This document shows positions 11,468-24,564 of a DNA stretch of 64,000 bases, piece after piece. Each line of letters begins with the position of its first letter. Position 1 is the stretch's first letter. The notes beneath the pieces were generated by a model that did not search any database, was not told where the DNA came from, and saw nothing but the letters and a program-made list of their open reading frames with translations. Source of the DNA: Physcia stellaris. Its lineage: Eukaryota > Ascomycota > Lecanoromycetes > Caliciales > Physciaceae. The stretch covers positions 482,509 through 546,508 of the forward strand of contig JABSSW010000032.1 in the NCBI GenBank assembly GCA_018902385.1. Reading direction: 5' to 3'. Made by a program: the position numbers and the translations under genes.

Positions 11468-12947
11468 ATGCTGATCGAACATACCAATGGCAATGAGGGA
11501 CCCGGCCAAGACACGAAAGAGCATTATGACCTCGTCTGCATTGGGTTTGGTCCAGCCTCTCTCGCTATCGCTATCGCCCTTCACGACAGGGGAGTCAAAG
11601 CCCGAGTGCTCTACATTGAGCGTCAACGGAGTTTCATTTGGCATGCGGGCATGCTTCTTCCCAATGCGCGGATGCAAATATCCTTTCTAAAGGACATGGC
11701 TACTCTACGGGATCCCACATCGAAGTTCACATTCATCAACTATCTCAAATGCAAGAATCGACTGGTTGCATTCACGAACCTGTCGACCTTTCTGCCTTTA
11801 CGCGAGGAATACAATGACTACATGACCTGGTGTGCCGATCATTTTGCTGAATACGTCGCTTACGGTCAGGAAACTGTCAGTGTCACGCCAACTGGCAATC
11901 AGAAAGGGCCTATTCGGTCATGGCGAGTAGTATCTGAAAACATTGACACGCACGCCAAAAGCTTTGTGATTACCAGGCATGTGGTAGTTGCTGTAGGAGG
12001 TAAACCCAAGATTCCCTCTGGACTCTCCAGCGATTTATCAGAGCCACGGATCATACACTCTTCGGCTTATGCTCGAGAAGTCCCGCATCTTCTGGAAAAT
12101 CCCAAACAGGCATACAACCTGGCGGTGGTTGGCGGTGGCCAAAGCGCGGCAGAGATCTTTAACGATCTACAAAGTCGGTACCCAGCTTCCTACATCACTC
12201 TCTACACGGGTGCATCAGCATTGAAACCAAGCGATGATAGTCCTTTGTAAGCAATCTCAAGTCTCATCTTCTGTGGTCACTCAATTAACCGCCTCCTAGT
12301 GTCAACGAGGTTTTCGACCCTGAACGTGTCGATTCATTCTATGGCCTTTCCGAACAAGCCCAGCAGAAGTCCATTCTTAGCGACAAAGCAACAAATTACG
12401 GCGTCGTACGGCCTGAATTGCTTGATCGCTTATACGAGGCAATGTACCATCAGCGACTGCACCAACCCGACGAGAGCAAGTGGCAATTCCGCATTGTGCC
12501 GTGGCGGGAGGTGATTGGCTTTGAGAAAGGATCTGATAGTCGTATTCGACTGAGGTTGAAGAATACTTGCTACGGCAACGTGAGCATGACGGACTCTCCC
12601 ATTGACTTGGTCTTCGTTGGGACGGGCTACGAGCGTAATGCACACGAGAAGATACTTGAGCCCGCGAGACCGTTGCTACGGGATGATAAGTTTGTTGTGG
12701 AGAGGAATTACCGATTGAGGTTTCAGAAAGATGCTGTGGCAAATGATTGCGGGCTTTGGCTGCAAGGATGCTGCCAGAGTAGCCACGGAGTATGATTTCT
12801 TCTCTTGCCATTGATGAATTGACTCCGCTAACACTTCAGCAGCTGAGTGACACATTGCTCTCCATTCTCGCCGTGAGAGGAGGAGAGATGGTGGACTCGA
12901 TCTTCCCAGAATATAAGACAGATAGGGCTTCATCCCTGAAGCTCTGA
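11468..12947 (+). CDS. sidA: L-ornithine N5-monooxygenase (siderophore biosynthesis)
   Basis: Three exons are predicted: 11468-12246, 12300-12789 and 12843-12947, with introns of 53 bp each and phase kept, giving 457 residues. The enzyme hydroxylates L-ornithine to N5-hydroxy-L-ornithine using FAD, NADPH and O2, the first committed step of hydroxamate siderophores. Visible motifs: the FAD site DLVCIGFGPAS at about residues 21-31, the family block HAGMLLPNARMQISFLKD after it, the NADPH site VVGGGQSAAE at about 219-228, the DDSPFVNEVFDPE block across intron 1, and the C-terminal GLSDTLLS block created by intron 2. Without intron 2 the frame ends early at GVstop, so the conserved C-terminus fixes that splice. 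The last acceptor could instead be three bases upstream. It is slightly shorter than Aspergillus SidA at the N-terminus. Three iron-repressor sites upstream point to repression under iron sufficiency. Confidence 0.96.
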
Positions 12948-15900
12948 ACCAGGCCATCTTTCAAAAAACAGCGAATAGCTGTGCAATACCAGCGCTCTCC
13001 GGGTGGCTATACATCCCTCTGATGGGTGGCGCCAGCTGCACTTTTCGAGCAGGACCTTGGACCCCAAAACCTTTGATCCTTACCTCTTTCGTGCTGGACC
13101 CTGAATGACTGGACTAGGATTGATCATAGTTGTAAGAGGCCTTATTTCACGAGCATGCGATACCCACACATTTATTATCGTTAGTATTTGTCAGGAAGGG
13201 GGTTGATGGAGCCTGGACAGCATTGGTTGCTAACCCCTAAACCCTACTGGTGGGATAGAATTAGGGTTGGACAATACTATGAAATGTATGAACGACTTAC
13301 TACCACCGTTTAGTCCTGGCTTAGATAGGTCAAAAAGCATTACTCTACGTGGGATGAGTGTCGGCGTGTAGCATGACAGTAGCACCGAAAGCGAAAGGGA
13401 AGGGCTAGGCTTGTACTCGTACACATCATGCGAAATGGGTATTCGTGTAAATACATGCACAGTTAATTCAAAATTCAGGAGTTCACCCTTCGCGTTCCAG
13501 CCCTCTGCTTGAGATGTATCAGGACGCCGTTGTATGCTCCCTTGCCGGGTACACTAAACTATCTCGTTGCTCTCGTGGATTTATTGCCCACGTTCTTTCA
13601 CAAAACATGGAAATGCGACAAGATTTCGAATGGGTGGATCTTGACAATGTAATCTTAAATTGACGAACATCAGTATTCTATTAAATCTCCATACAAACCT
13701 ACATGTGGGTTTCTCATTGATATGCGTCACGACGGAAAGCCTTTTCCATCCACAACCACGAAACAACTCGAAGCAAAAGACCCTCACTCTCCATTTCACT
13801 CCTTTCTTCCAATCATCATGTCTATGACACAATCGAGCCCACCTCCTTTTTCGAGGAGAAAATCGCCTTTTTTACTCGTTTGGAGGAAAATCGACACATA
13901 CCATTGAAATCAGCTTATCAACGTCCTCTCCTCGAGAATCAATAAGGTGTGTTCGGGATTCTTCTATGAGACTGGATTTTCTTGGTTAAGAGAGATGGGA
14001 TTGGCGTGAATTGGATTGGGGGATTTGAGGATGTCGATCGATAAGGGGTAGGAGTTGATGGTTGGGTGATGATCTGTTCGCGTGGATTGGGAGGATTTGA
14101 AGAGGTGATTGGGGGAGTGCGTCTCGTTAGGATCGCTATGGGTAGAAGGGCAGGAGATGTTTGTTTGGGGTTTGTTGCGAGGTGGAGCTTACGTTCAGTG
14201 GAGCGATTTTCTGGATCTTAGCAGTTGTGGTAATGGCTGGTTCGATGTCATGGTAGATACTGTAGATAGAGCTTTCTTTCGTGAGGATCCGTTTCTCCAG
14301 TTGTGTTTGTCGCCGTCACATTATTCCCATTTTCCGTCCGATCTATTGTCTAATGTCACGCATCTCAGTATCGACCTTCACCGATGGCTCAGCCAAAGTC
14401 ACCACTGGAGTACCAAATAGCGCCGGAACCCCTCTCCATCGCCCATCATCCCCACAAGATTGTTCGCAGTCTAGCCGCGAAGAGCCCCAACTTCGCAGAC
14501 GCTAGTGGACAGCATAGATCCAAGCCCAGACAGTCGTACAGCCACTTCCGGTCCGGATGCCCCTTTCTCTCTTTATGCCCATACACCAACGCTCGATCCT
14601 AGTAGAGAGTGCATTGCTACGCATCTGTCGTGGCTGCAATTACACCCATTGCCTGTACTCCGAGCATTTCGGCGCGATATACCATTCCCAGACTCTCTTC
14701 TCTTCTCTTTTTCTTTGGCAGGGATGATAGCAGAGCTAGCTAGCTGGCGACGAGGGAAAGGGAGTAGGTCTATGATGCAGGCGCGGAGCTTAGGAGAGAA
14801 GAGGAGAGGGAGGGGGGTTGGTGGCGGACGAGGGCAATAAGGGTGAAGGGACTGCGTCGAGGCTGGTTTGCTAAATGTATACTTAGCGGCCATTATGAAT
14901 GCAACGGAGGACAGTAAGAGGGAGCTTACCGTGCAGGCCGCGCAGTGGGTTCTGCAGGAATTATCTATGCTTGAAGAGAGGGGAAAAGGACGATGCGTCG
15001 GTGCCGTGCGGAGCCACGGCTACTGTTTTGCTATGAATGGACAGGGTATACCAGCCTCGCTGGGGGACATGGAGATTCCGGCCATGGGCGACTCTTTTCC
15101 AGTTCGTAGGTTTAGGGGAATGGTGGTGGAGAACGGATTGAGGGAGGCGCTGTGGGAGCTTGGAGGATGGATCATTGAGTATTGTGCTTGGAGGATAGTC
15201 CATTTGATACTGCTTGTGGTGTTATGGTTTTGATCTCATCGCCCCATTTTCACCCTCCAGAGCGGGGAATCTCGAGAACTCCATCCTGATGTGGGTTTTG
15301 CCCGGAGAGATCGCTTTCATTGTGGGCATAGGTGAAGACTCGCACAGTCGCGTGTCCAATCAATATGCAGCTGAAGAGCGTAGCAGCTTTTTCAATGGCT
15401 TTGTCGCAGGATTGGACCGTGGAGTGAGGTGTCAGTGGATTGGAAGGCAGGATGATTTTCCAGAGTCGCCAAACTGCTGGAAAGACGTGACCAATCGGAG
15501 CTTGCGGCGGCTTCCGTCCGATATTATTGTGTCCGCGCTATCCAGACTTGGAAAAGACGTCTTGAAAGTCAAACTCGCGAAGACTCATGTGTCCTCGGAC
15601 AGGACACTGACCTGATGTAGGTATGCCTCTAGATCTGGGCTTTCGCATGTCGTCTCACTCCAATCTATCTGCTCTCTCCGATCGCAGCCGCTCTTCGAGA
15701 GAGGCTGACTCTTTCTCTGGTCTTGTCGGTCTTGCCTGTGCGCAAGTCCCTACATATAGGGAACTTCATCTAGAATATCTCTAGATAGATCGTCTACCCT
15801 TGACTTCGCAGCGACCTCACGAATGCTCTCCTCCAAACTCCGCGCTCAATCTCAAACACTCGGAGCTAATCTACTGACTAAAAACATGATCCAATCTGGG

Positions 15901-16389
15901 GACCGAGGACTCTACACAACCATACAACCAGAACCCTCATCCCCTCCGCCTCCTTATTTGCTAATGCAGTATCCCCAGCCTAACCTCACCGCCAAACCCC
16001 ACCCGCAAGTCAAACAACCGACCGCACACCCTCCTCTCGAACCAAAATTATCATACAGCTTCCTTCCCACTATCCTCTCCTTACCTTCCACTCTTCCCCC
16101 CCCCGGTCCTGCGCAAACCCGTTTCCCTCCAAGTCACAATCATCGCTATGAAAAGCGACCTCCATCACACGCAGATATCAAGTCAGCGGAAAGGAAGGCT
16201 CCCGAGCCACGTCATCTCGCATGGAATCATGGAGGGCTCGCGATAGCTATCTGATACAGGCGTGACTGGAGTAACAGGGCATGGCAATACCAGTGGGGAA
16301 GGGTCTCAGCGGTAGCAAGCTACTGGTCGAGAGCAGGTATCAAGGATAGCCTGGAGTTATGAGCCATTGCGGAAGAGCACAGCGAGCCG

Positions 16390-16725
16390 ATGCCGATACC
16401 ACCACAACGCAACTTCGACGGACGCGGGCTAGGATTACTTATTTGCTTATGGCGCCACGGCGCGCTGTGCTGCGCATTCGAGGGAGTGGATTGGAATCAA
16501 CTGGCTTGGCTGGAGCAGCACGAGCTCGGGGAAGTAATATCTCGTAGTGGAGAAATGCAGCGCGGTGGAGTGGAGCATCGGGATTTGCATGATTGGTATT
16601 TGGGGCTGGAAAGAGATATTGGAATTGCCATGAGGAAGGGGACGATCTCTGCCATGCTGCCGCCCTCCTTCCTTGTGGAAAAGAAACGGACCATCGAGGA
16701 TGGTTGCGTGTGTCGTTGTGGGTAA
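16390..16725 (+). pseudogene. Possible relic of a protein-kinase-like gene
   Basis: A 111-codon plus-strand ORF contains GVEHRDLHDWYLG (16567-16605). HRDLHDWY lines up with the kinase catalytic loop HRDLKxxN, with Tyr where the metal-binding Asn should be. The upstream LLICLWRHGAL stretch could be a hinge or alphaE remnant. No P-loop, DFG or start context is evident, so if this is kinase-derived it is a decayed C-lobe piece. Chance resemblance remains a real alternative. Confidence 0.25.
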
Positions 16726-16992
16726 TATGGTACTATGGGTTTAGGCGGGGAGGAGTGGGGATTTGGGTACTGCGATGCAGGTCAAGTACAAGCTGGTAGA
16801 CCCTGCTTTCGAAGACGATGATGCCAGGAGGTGCGCTGTCGATAGGGCTGGTGGTGAAGGGGGAGTGGATCCACAGCTGCTGCTTCTGAGGTATTGAATT
16901 CCGCTTGTGGGACTACAGGATAGGGGTCACTGAAAAGCGTGTTTTGGTAGAGAAGCTCGTTGCTCTATGGAATTTAAGAGGTGAGATGGATG

Positions 16993-17028
16993 GAGTTGGA
17001 AAGGTAAGCGGAGTTGGAAAGGTAAGCG
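16993..17028. repeat. 18-bp perfect tandem duplication
   Basis: The unit GAGTTGGAAAGGTAAGCG occurs twice head to tail at 16993-17010 and 17011-17028. It lies in non-genic DNA about 195 bp from the galactose oxidase stop codon. Confidence 0.85.
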
Positions 17029-17221
17029 AACATCTTTCAGATGGTAGGTTTAGACAGTCAGTACTTCGTTACCAATCTCATCGACTATCAGCTAAAGAAC
17101 CACAAGCTAGCCCGTCCCAATACAACTGGACATAAACCCTCTTGATGAGACTTCACACTATCCCCCGTCCAGCCCCATCATCCCCGTGAAACCTCCCAAG
17201 CCTTTCCTCCTCCCCCCCCCT

Positions 17222-19647
17222 TCACCCCTTAGTAACCTTAACATACTTAGCCACACTCGGCACCCCGTCCTGCGTCAACGCAAACAAATACCAATATCCC
17301 GGCAGCGCCACGCCCGGATCACTCGGCACCTTAACGGTAAAGCTCCCCCCCGCTCCCCCCACCGGCGTCAACGCAATGCGCCTCTGATCCGTATTCACAG
17401 TATGGGTCGTGCTCCCCAGCCTAATGAGCGCAAAGCCCGTCACGGTGGGGCCGGAGGTGGTAATCGTGAGCGACCCACCCACAGCCACTGACGCAGCGCT
17501 GACGCTCCTGATGACGGGGCGCGCGCCGCGGAACAGGTACGGCGGCGAGTAGATCTGGGCGTCGAAGTGGTTGGTGGCGCAGTCGCCGCAGAGGCCGCCG
17601 CCGCCGTTGACGACGGTGCCGTCTGGCATGAGGAGGCCTGTGGAGTGGTAGTTGCGCGGGATGGAGAGGGGCGCCATCGAGGTGAAGCTGTTGGTTGCCG
17701 GGTCGAACATCTCGGGGACTAGTTGGGGCGTTTGGTCCGTGAAGCCGACGGCGTAGTATTGTCCGCCTGTGATGAAGACTTTGCCGTCTGGGAGGACGAT
17801 GCTGTTGTGGAAGGCGCGCGGGTAGGCCATGGAACCTATGGTTGTGACGGTGGGTGCGGTGTTGGGGTTTGAGAGGGTGATGATGTGGGCGTTGGAGGTG
17901 GAGTAGGAATCTATGGGGGTAGGGCGGTTAGTGAGGGCTTTGGGTCATTGATGGGATTCATTCTTTGGAGGAAGATAGCTGATGGCGTTCCTTTGGTAGG
18001 GGTTTTGGTGCCTCTGGAGGACGAGTAAGGGGTACTTACTGACGTATCTTGGAGCTCCACCAAGAGTTAGAATCTTGCCTGCTACGGCGTCGTACATGAC
18101 CGCGTTACCGCACATGCTATCTGTATCGCTTGCTCGGCTGCCCGCCCCGGATTGAGATCCTGTCCCGGCGGTGCCATACCAATTCATGGCCACAGCTGGG
18201 CCTGCTTGGAAGACCGAACCATTTTTCCAGCCAAAGAGCCAGCCGTGGTTGTCGCCTCTGTAGATATGGCCAAGACTCACATCTGTCAATATTTAGCCCT
18301 CGCGTAACGATGTATTTAGGGTTTCAAGGGCTAGTATACCTTCTGGGTCAGAGGTGAGCATAGGTTTTACTGGGCAGCCGGGTAGGTTAGTCCAAGTATT
18401 GCTGGCTGTGTCATAGACCTCGCCGTTCTTTGGCGTTGTACTGGAGGAGCCACCAGACCAGGAAGCGCCAATGGTGAAAAGGCGGCCATCGGATAACGTG
18501 GCCTGAGACTGATAGCCACGGCCGATATTCAAAAGCTGGTTTTGAAGTTAGTGATACTATCTTACACTGTATTGTGTCTGGTCTAATAAAAGGAGATGTA
18601 GAAGGAATTCGCAGTCAGAGATCGCATGGAAGGACGAGAGACGGCAAAATGAAGGAACATGTATACTCACCCCACCGGCCGACCAACTATCAGACGTCGA
18701 GTCGTAGATGGAGGTACCCCGATCAGAGTTCCCACCTACGGCAACGATCCTACCATTTGCATCCATGCTTAGGCCCTCGCAGAACATATCGTGGTTTGTA
18801 TTTGTAACGGTGCGTCCGCTGACACGCTGCGTGGCTGGGTCATAGATAGCAGTCACGGTTTGATGGCCGTTGGCGCCGTTGAAATCGCTGGGTGAGTAGG
18901 AAGACCAGACCAGCAAGCGGCCTGAAGACCACTCAATAGCTGCACTAACGGGGATCACGGGAAAGTCAACGGTGAGTCCCCAAGAGCCGGCTGTCGCTGG
19001 CGATGGAGGGAGAGCAGTCCCTTCGTACACATTGAGTTCGGCAATGGACATGGAGGAATCTCGACCACCGGCCTCGGAGAAAGAGGTGACCCTCACGTAG
19101 CGAGCGGTGGCTGGTGTGAAGATGGTAGTCTTAAGCTTATTGTCGTCGAGATAGGTCCCAACTGCAACTGGAGAGCGCCAGTTTGTGCCGTCCGTGCTAA
19201 TTTTGCATCAGAAGCTTTCTGTAATAGGTCATATGGGCCAACATACCTCAAAGAGACTTGATGCTGGCCGATATTGCCATTGAGTGTTCCGTCTTGGCGC
19301 GGCTGGATTGTGATGTTTCCGACAATGCGAGAGGTTTTCATGTCAACGACTATCGAATGCGGCAAACGAGCAGACGCATCGGTGAGCCAAAAGCTTTTGG
19401 AATCACCGTCAATTGCCTTGGAGCAGTCGTTGCCTGCCTTAGAGCTATCGCAAGTGACAGTCCATCCGGTCCGTGGGATAGCAGCCGACACTACCTCTGC
19501 TACGGCAGGCCTTGCAGGTATCATATCAAGTCGGACTCCATCTAATGTAGCGCTGGTACCGACTGCAAGGGGGTGCGCGGGTTTGACAAGCTGCGGAGCC
19601 GCCAATGACAGCAAAGGATGCAGAGACAAGGCGAGGAGGTACCTCAT
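17222..19647 (-). CDS. Secreted galactose oxidase (copper radical oxidase, AA5 family)
   Basis: Five exons on the minus strand: 19647-19247, 19196-18671, 18535-18340, 18282-18040 and 17910-17222, with introns of 50, 135, 57 and 129 bp and phase kept throughout. The product is 684 residues, close to the Fusarium enzyme. It starts with a signal peptide (MRYLLALSLHPLLSLAAP), followed by an F5/8-type carbohydrate-binding domain (about 45-190), a kelch propeller (about 200-560) and a C-terminal immunoglobulin-like domain. Active-site residues of this family are all visible: Cys in MFCEG (about 271) and Tyr in RGYQS (about 317) for the Tyr-Cys cofactor, Trp in SWSGG, Tyr-His in NYHSTG (about 542) and His in THTVNTDQ (about 625). 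The enzyme oxidises the C6 alcohol of galactose or related alcohols to the aldehyde and makes H2O2 outside the cell. The substrate cannot be fixed from sequence. Confidence 0.96.
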
Positions 19648-21272
19648 AGTGAACAGTAAGGTGAAAAGGAAGCTCTGTGACTTGAGGGATAGGAGCTGGA
19701 CGATTGGTGGGCGAAGCCTGTTGAGCTTCTGTAGACAAAAGAAAGAGACGGGGAGACAGACACATTTAGTACCTCAGCAGACGGAGAGGCTGAAGACGAG
19801 ATCACCCCATACCCATCAGACATGTGATTTCTCAGGCGACGCTATCTTGTCGTACTTGAAAGCCGGTGGTTATTGTCATCGGCCATACATGTGACACAAT
19901 GCCATGACACTGCCCTTAACGTGGCTAGTGGATAGGATATTTGAGGCCCAGTCCACCTAGCTTGCGGGATATTTTATCCTACTAGCCTAGTAGAGAGCCA
20001 GGATGTTCGGAACGATAGAGTATCTGCCTAGATTATGGAACGAGAAGGAAGGGATCCAGAGGCCCCTGATCTCTACTTTGTGGGGGCTGGCGGCGTCCCT
20101 ACCGCTGCACCGGGAACAACCGCAAAGCGGCTATGTAGTACGTAGCCGTCGATCAGCTGTTGTAGTCTCGTAGATAAGTTGCCAACTGCCAAAAGGGTAT
20201 ACAATAGATGAAATGTTGGAAGAAACTGTCTAGGGCTCGAACAACTACACACAGAAGAGAATTGGGCAGAGAGAATTTGGAGGTTGATCAATGAAATTGG
20301 CATTCCGTCACCTCTGATTCGCCTGTTAACGTGGTAAGGATTTTGTGGTCTCGTAATGTCAAATAAGATTTACCGGCATCATGCATCTATGTTGTGAATG
20401 GCACATCCTTGGTTGAGGCGGGTCAGCCATCAAGATAATTGAAGCGGCTCAGGGCGAGGGATCAAGCTGCACACTGCAGTACCCCCAACCTACTTGTGCA
20501 TCCACCTGACTTGTTGCTTCTCTGGGATTTGACTACCGTTATTTTTAGCCCGTTGTGGTGGTGTTGGCTGTAACCTCCCTACAGCTGCCGCCCAAGAGGT
20601 TTGGCGGGGAAACTTCGAACTTTCCTATCGAAGGTATAAACAGGCCGCATGTAGTGTAACAATGATAAGCAGTGGGCCCTAGGATACTACGTCGTGAATC
20701 CGTCATTGCAGATGAGATTCGAGGACGGCGTGGATCAGCGGAACGCTCGAATGGGCCCTAAGAAGGCAGGGAGCGAGGGGTTAAAAGTTATCCAACATTG
20801 TATGTTACCCAGTCATGTGAGAAGACTCCAGCAGCATAGGCAAGTTGGTCACTCGCTAAATTAAAAAGTTCGGAGTGCGGGGGATTCGTTTCGTTGCATG
20901 CTCCGGTAATGCTGGGTGTAGGCGTCCATCCGCATATGCATCTCATCAGAAAGGGTTCGCGTTCTCTTGAGGTAGAAAACGGTTGGTGGCACGGACGAGA
21001 ATACCTCTTAGCTATTACCGGGTTTGGTTGGAGTCTAGAAATGACAGGTGACGGCTTGTGAAGAAGACGGAGGAACCGTACTGGGTCGGGCCAATGATCA
21101 GCTCATGCATGCACAGATGCGTCCAGCTGAAGGCCAATTCAACGTCTGTTGGCTCATGGGGCGGGAAGACCCCGCACTATTAATCCCTGTAATAAGGAGA
21201 AAATCGAGTTCTATGTTGGGCAGGGCATGATCTATGAATCTGAAGTCGGATTTCCTTCTCTCACTTTCTCAG
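19648..21272. other. 1.6 kb intergenic region upstream of galactose oxidase
   Basis: No gene is seen. The region holds the galactose oxidase promoter and the 3' flank of the alpha-glucosidase gene. A perfect 7+1+7 inverted repeat (CTACTAG-C-CTAGTAG) lies at 19979-19993. Confidence 0.5.
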
Positions 21273-24200
21273 TCACGCAGCTCCCGTGGCCTGTGAATGT
21301 CCACTGGCCACTTGAGTCTCGCCAGGAACTTGAATCTGTCCATCCGGGATCTGACTGGCTGGCATCATGTACGAAGCCTGTTGGAAGACGCCGTCGGCCA
21401 TGAACGAGGTGTCGAGGCCTGTTAACCTCAGAACGCCTTCCGAGAACGTAGTCATTACCCCCTTCAAGGCGATGCCGTTCAGGGTGATACCCGGTGGCTG
21501 AGCATTGAGACCTGCGACGGTGATATTACCGAGAGGGCTGGGGGAATCGTAGGAGCCGGTTATGTTCAGGGTTATCGCATTATCGAGATAGGATATCTGT
21601 ATGAAAACGGTCAGAAGATCAAGAGCCAGTGCAAGTTTAAACCCACCTTGACGTATTTGGTCGCTTCTTGTACCAAACTCTCACCATCATCAAGGTATAG
21701 ATCCCCAGCTGCCGAGCCTTCGCCATCCAGTGCAATGAGGAGATTAAATGGGTTCTGTCGAGATGTTGCCGTCGTATTGCCTGGCTGCTGTAACGGTAGA
21801 ATTGAACCTCCCCTTAAGAAAACAGGAATGCGACCTAACGGGGCCTCAACGGAGGTATTGACACCTGGCTCTGCCTGCACAGCCGCCAATGTATACCAGT
21901 CATACCATATCGTCCCTTGAGCCAATCCGGGAAAAACAGTCATCACCGTCTCGGCTTGTGGCACCAGCACAGGCGTGACCAGCAGACACGAGCCAAGCAT
22001 GAATTGATTGTCAACACCTGCGAGCTGACGATCATTGGGAAATTCCCATGCCACGGCCCTCATCACCGTTTCACCAGCTGTATGTGCGTGATAGAACAAG
22101 GTGTAGAAGTACGGTAATAATGAGTACCTTATCTGCATCACGGTTCTGGTCGCGTCGGCGACGCTCGACCATACATAGGCCTCTTGAGCTAAAGCTGAAA
22201 TGACATTGTGGTTTCGATAGAACGGAAAGAATGCGCTTAGTTGCATCCATCTCGAGCACAACTCGTAATCAGTATTACCAGAAAAGCCGCAAGTATCGAC
22301 GCCGAACATTGGTATACCAGCGATAGCAAACTGCAATGCCTGAGAGATAGAGAAATACATGCTGCCCCATTTCGAGTAGTTGTCGCCACCCCAGTGTGCA
22401 GTGAAGTTACCGCTCCCGGCAAACTGGCTGCGACCGATGGTGAAAGGGCGACGGTTGGGGAAAACTTCGAGCAACGCGTGATAGGTTGCGTTCGAGATCA
22501 TGTGGCCGAATAGGTTGTGCATTTCATATTCAGTGGTGTTGTAGGCGTCGCTATGGGTCGCGTTGGGTGCAATTGAGTTCTTCACGAGGGCATGACCTTC
22601 GAAGAAATTGTTGATCACATAAGACGGAAAATTAAGATTACGAAATCCCGGCGTTGGTACAGTCCTTGTAAAGGTAGAGGCTGGAGGCGTGCTGGAGGCC
22701 GTGGCTGTTGCGGAGACAGAAGACGCTTGTGCAATGGAAGCTAGAGTTGCTGATGCAGCCTCTGTTATATTCGTAACATTGAAAGCTTCTGGATAAGTGA
22801 AGTCAACCATTCCTGGATCTCCAGGCAACCGAAAGGGAGGATGGGCAGGGTCGATAACGAGGTTGCCCGTGCCACAGGATCCCACACAGAAAGAGGAAGC
22901 CTCGCTCAAGTCTATCCAGATACCGTCGTAGGCTATGTCCTTGTACCACGTCGTGAGCTCATTCGTCCAAAAATCTTGAGTAGCTGGGTTCAAAAAGTCG
23001 GGCCAGACGGAGAAACCTGGCCAGTTTGTTCCGTAGTAGAAGGTTCCGTCCGGGTTTCGGATGAAGACTCCAGCTGCAGCGCCCCGGCTGAAGGTCTCAT
23101 AAGTATCACTCACATTCGTCGGATCCAGGTGCATATATATTCGAGTCGACAATTGGAACATAATGTTGACCGGCCGCATGAAGCCTTGCTAAGAAGTCCT
23201 GTCCAGCAGAGACAGGAAAATTGAGCTCGCCATTGGTGAAGTCGCGGTATTGATCCATGTCTATCGGGTACATCAGCAAACCTGATATTGCACTGCTGGC
23301 GAGAGCTTCGTACAATCAATATCGTTCCATACCGCCTCGAGCTGAATCCCGGCATTTGCGTATCCATCTACAACTTCTTGCATCACGGTCCAATTTTGGT
23401 ATCCCCAACGGCATTGATGGTAGCCGAGGACCCAATACATCTGCATCGCTGGCAGACCGACAATACCCCCTTGATACTGTGCAATGACATCTTTGGCACT
23501 TGGCCCGCTCAGAAAATATAAATCGAAGCTTCCTCCGATAGTCCTGTAAGTCACGTTATCTGCTCTTAAAAGCCATTCTTGGGCATGCGCATTTCGCGCG
23601 TAAACGCCATGAGACAGGGAGTCGGATCCGTTATGATAGCGCGTCTCGAGATATATCGGATGCGTGCCGTAGATATTGCTGACATTGATATTAGCTTTAG
23701 ATTCTGGCTTGATTAGCCATGCAGGAATGGAGAGGCGCAGCTTGTCTCGCAAGACATTTTGACTTCTAACAAATGTAGGCTACTTCGCCTAGTGCACAGC
23801 GACAGGCAGCAAAAAAATTACATCGCTTACGCATCAATCGGGTTGCCATCGTCTGCGGCATAGAACGTCCGTGTCAGATTGTTACCCAATCTGAAATTAC
23901 TGATGTGCTCCGCTAATCCGTATACATTATATTCGGGTACCATAGATGTCACAAGCTCCAGGAATTGATCCTCAAAAACGATTACTGTTCCCATTGTACT
24001 GAATATCACCTCAGAGCCTCGACTAATCTCGAACTGAAAGCTCGGCTCATTGGACCATGTAAAATTTAGGTCGTTATCTGAAAAATTTGTACCTTCCTCT
24101 ACACCCGGGAGGCCTGTTATATACCCTGGTATGAGGAATTGAGAGGTATTGGCAGGCGCCAGGTATTTGGGCTGTATTTTGACAGATAGTCGGCTTTGGG

Positions 24201-24564
24201 ATTGATACTCAACGACCAAGGACAGCTCAAGAATGTCGTTTCCATATACATTGCATGGTACCCCGGCCAAGGTAAGGTCCGCGACGTAGCCATGGTCTGT
24301 TGTCTGCACATTCGAGGCCTTGTAGCCCGGACAAACATCTTGTGCATTTGGAGCAGTGGAGTCTAGTATGTTAGGTATAAGACTTGGAGCAGCATTGATC
24401 GAACTATCAAGCGTTAAAATCGCACTGTATGTCGGCTTCGTAGGGGCTGTTACAAGGTCAAGTCAGCGAAAGGTTCTTAAGATCCATGACCGAAGCCACT
24501 CACTTTGCGCTACTGAGCCTACAATGAAACCTGCGATGGCTGCTAGAATCTTCGACCCTGCCAT
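21273..24564 (-). CDS. Secreted GH31 alpha-glucosidase with an apparent one-base frameshift
   Basis: Five exons on the minus strand: 24564-24504, 24446-23831, 23678-23314, 23260-21647 and 21596-21273 (introns 57, 152, 53 and 50 bp). The ATG opens a signal peptide (MAGSKILAAIAGFIVG), and the full product would be about 992 residues, normal for fungal extracellular alpha-glucosidases that release glucose from maltose or starch ends. Family landmarks: NIYGTHPIYLETRY, WNDIDY rebuilt across intron 3, the nucleophile block GIWIDLSEASSFC, the acid/base block HWGGDNYSKW and GVDTCGFSG. Within exon 4 the frame changes at about 23121-23130: residues up to SNIYAP are in one frame and DPTNVSDTYETF in the next, as if one extra base were present. 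Exon phases close only if one base is discounted. This is either a real inactivating change or an assembly error; the rest of the gene looks intact. Confidence 0.9.

Larger units (their letters stand above)
12948..17221. other. 4.3 kb without a confident gene
   Basis: Only short overlapping ORFs occur (for example 14109-14420, 14868-15233, 15214-15615, 15823-16254, 16390-16725). None shows a domain I recognise apart from a kinase-like motif near 16,570. Composition is ordinary and unlike the AT-rich DNA at the right end. A degraded or lineage-specific multi-exon gene on the plus strand between 14.3 and 16.7 kb is possible. Confidence 0.5.

Noticed and set aside
13230-15615. Overlapping ORFs of 60-130 codons as genes
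   Set aside because: None has a recognisable domain, consistent splice structure or conserved-looking sequence.
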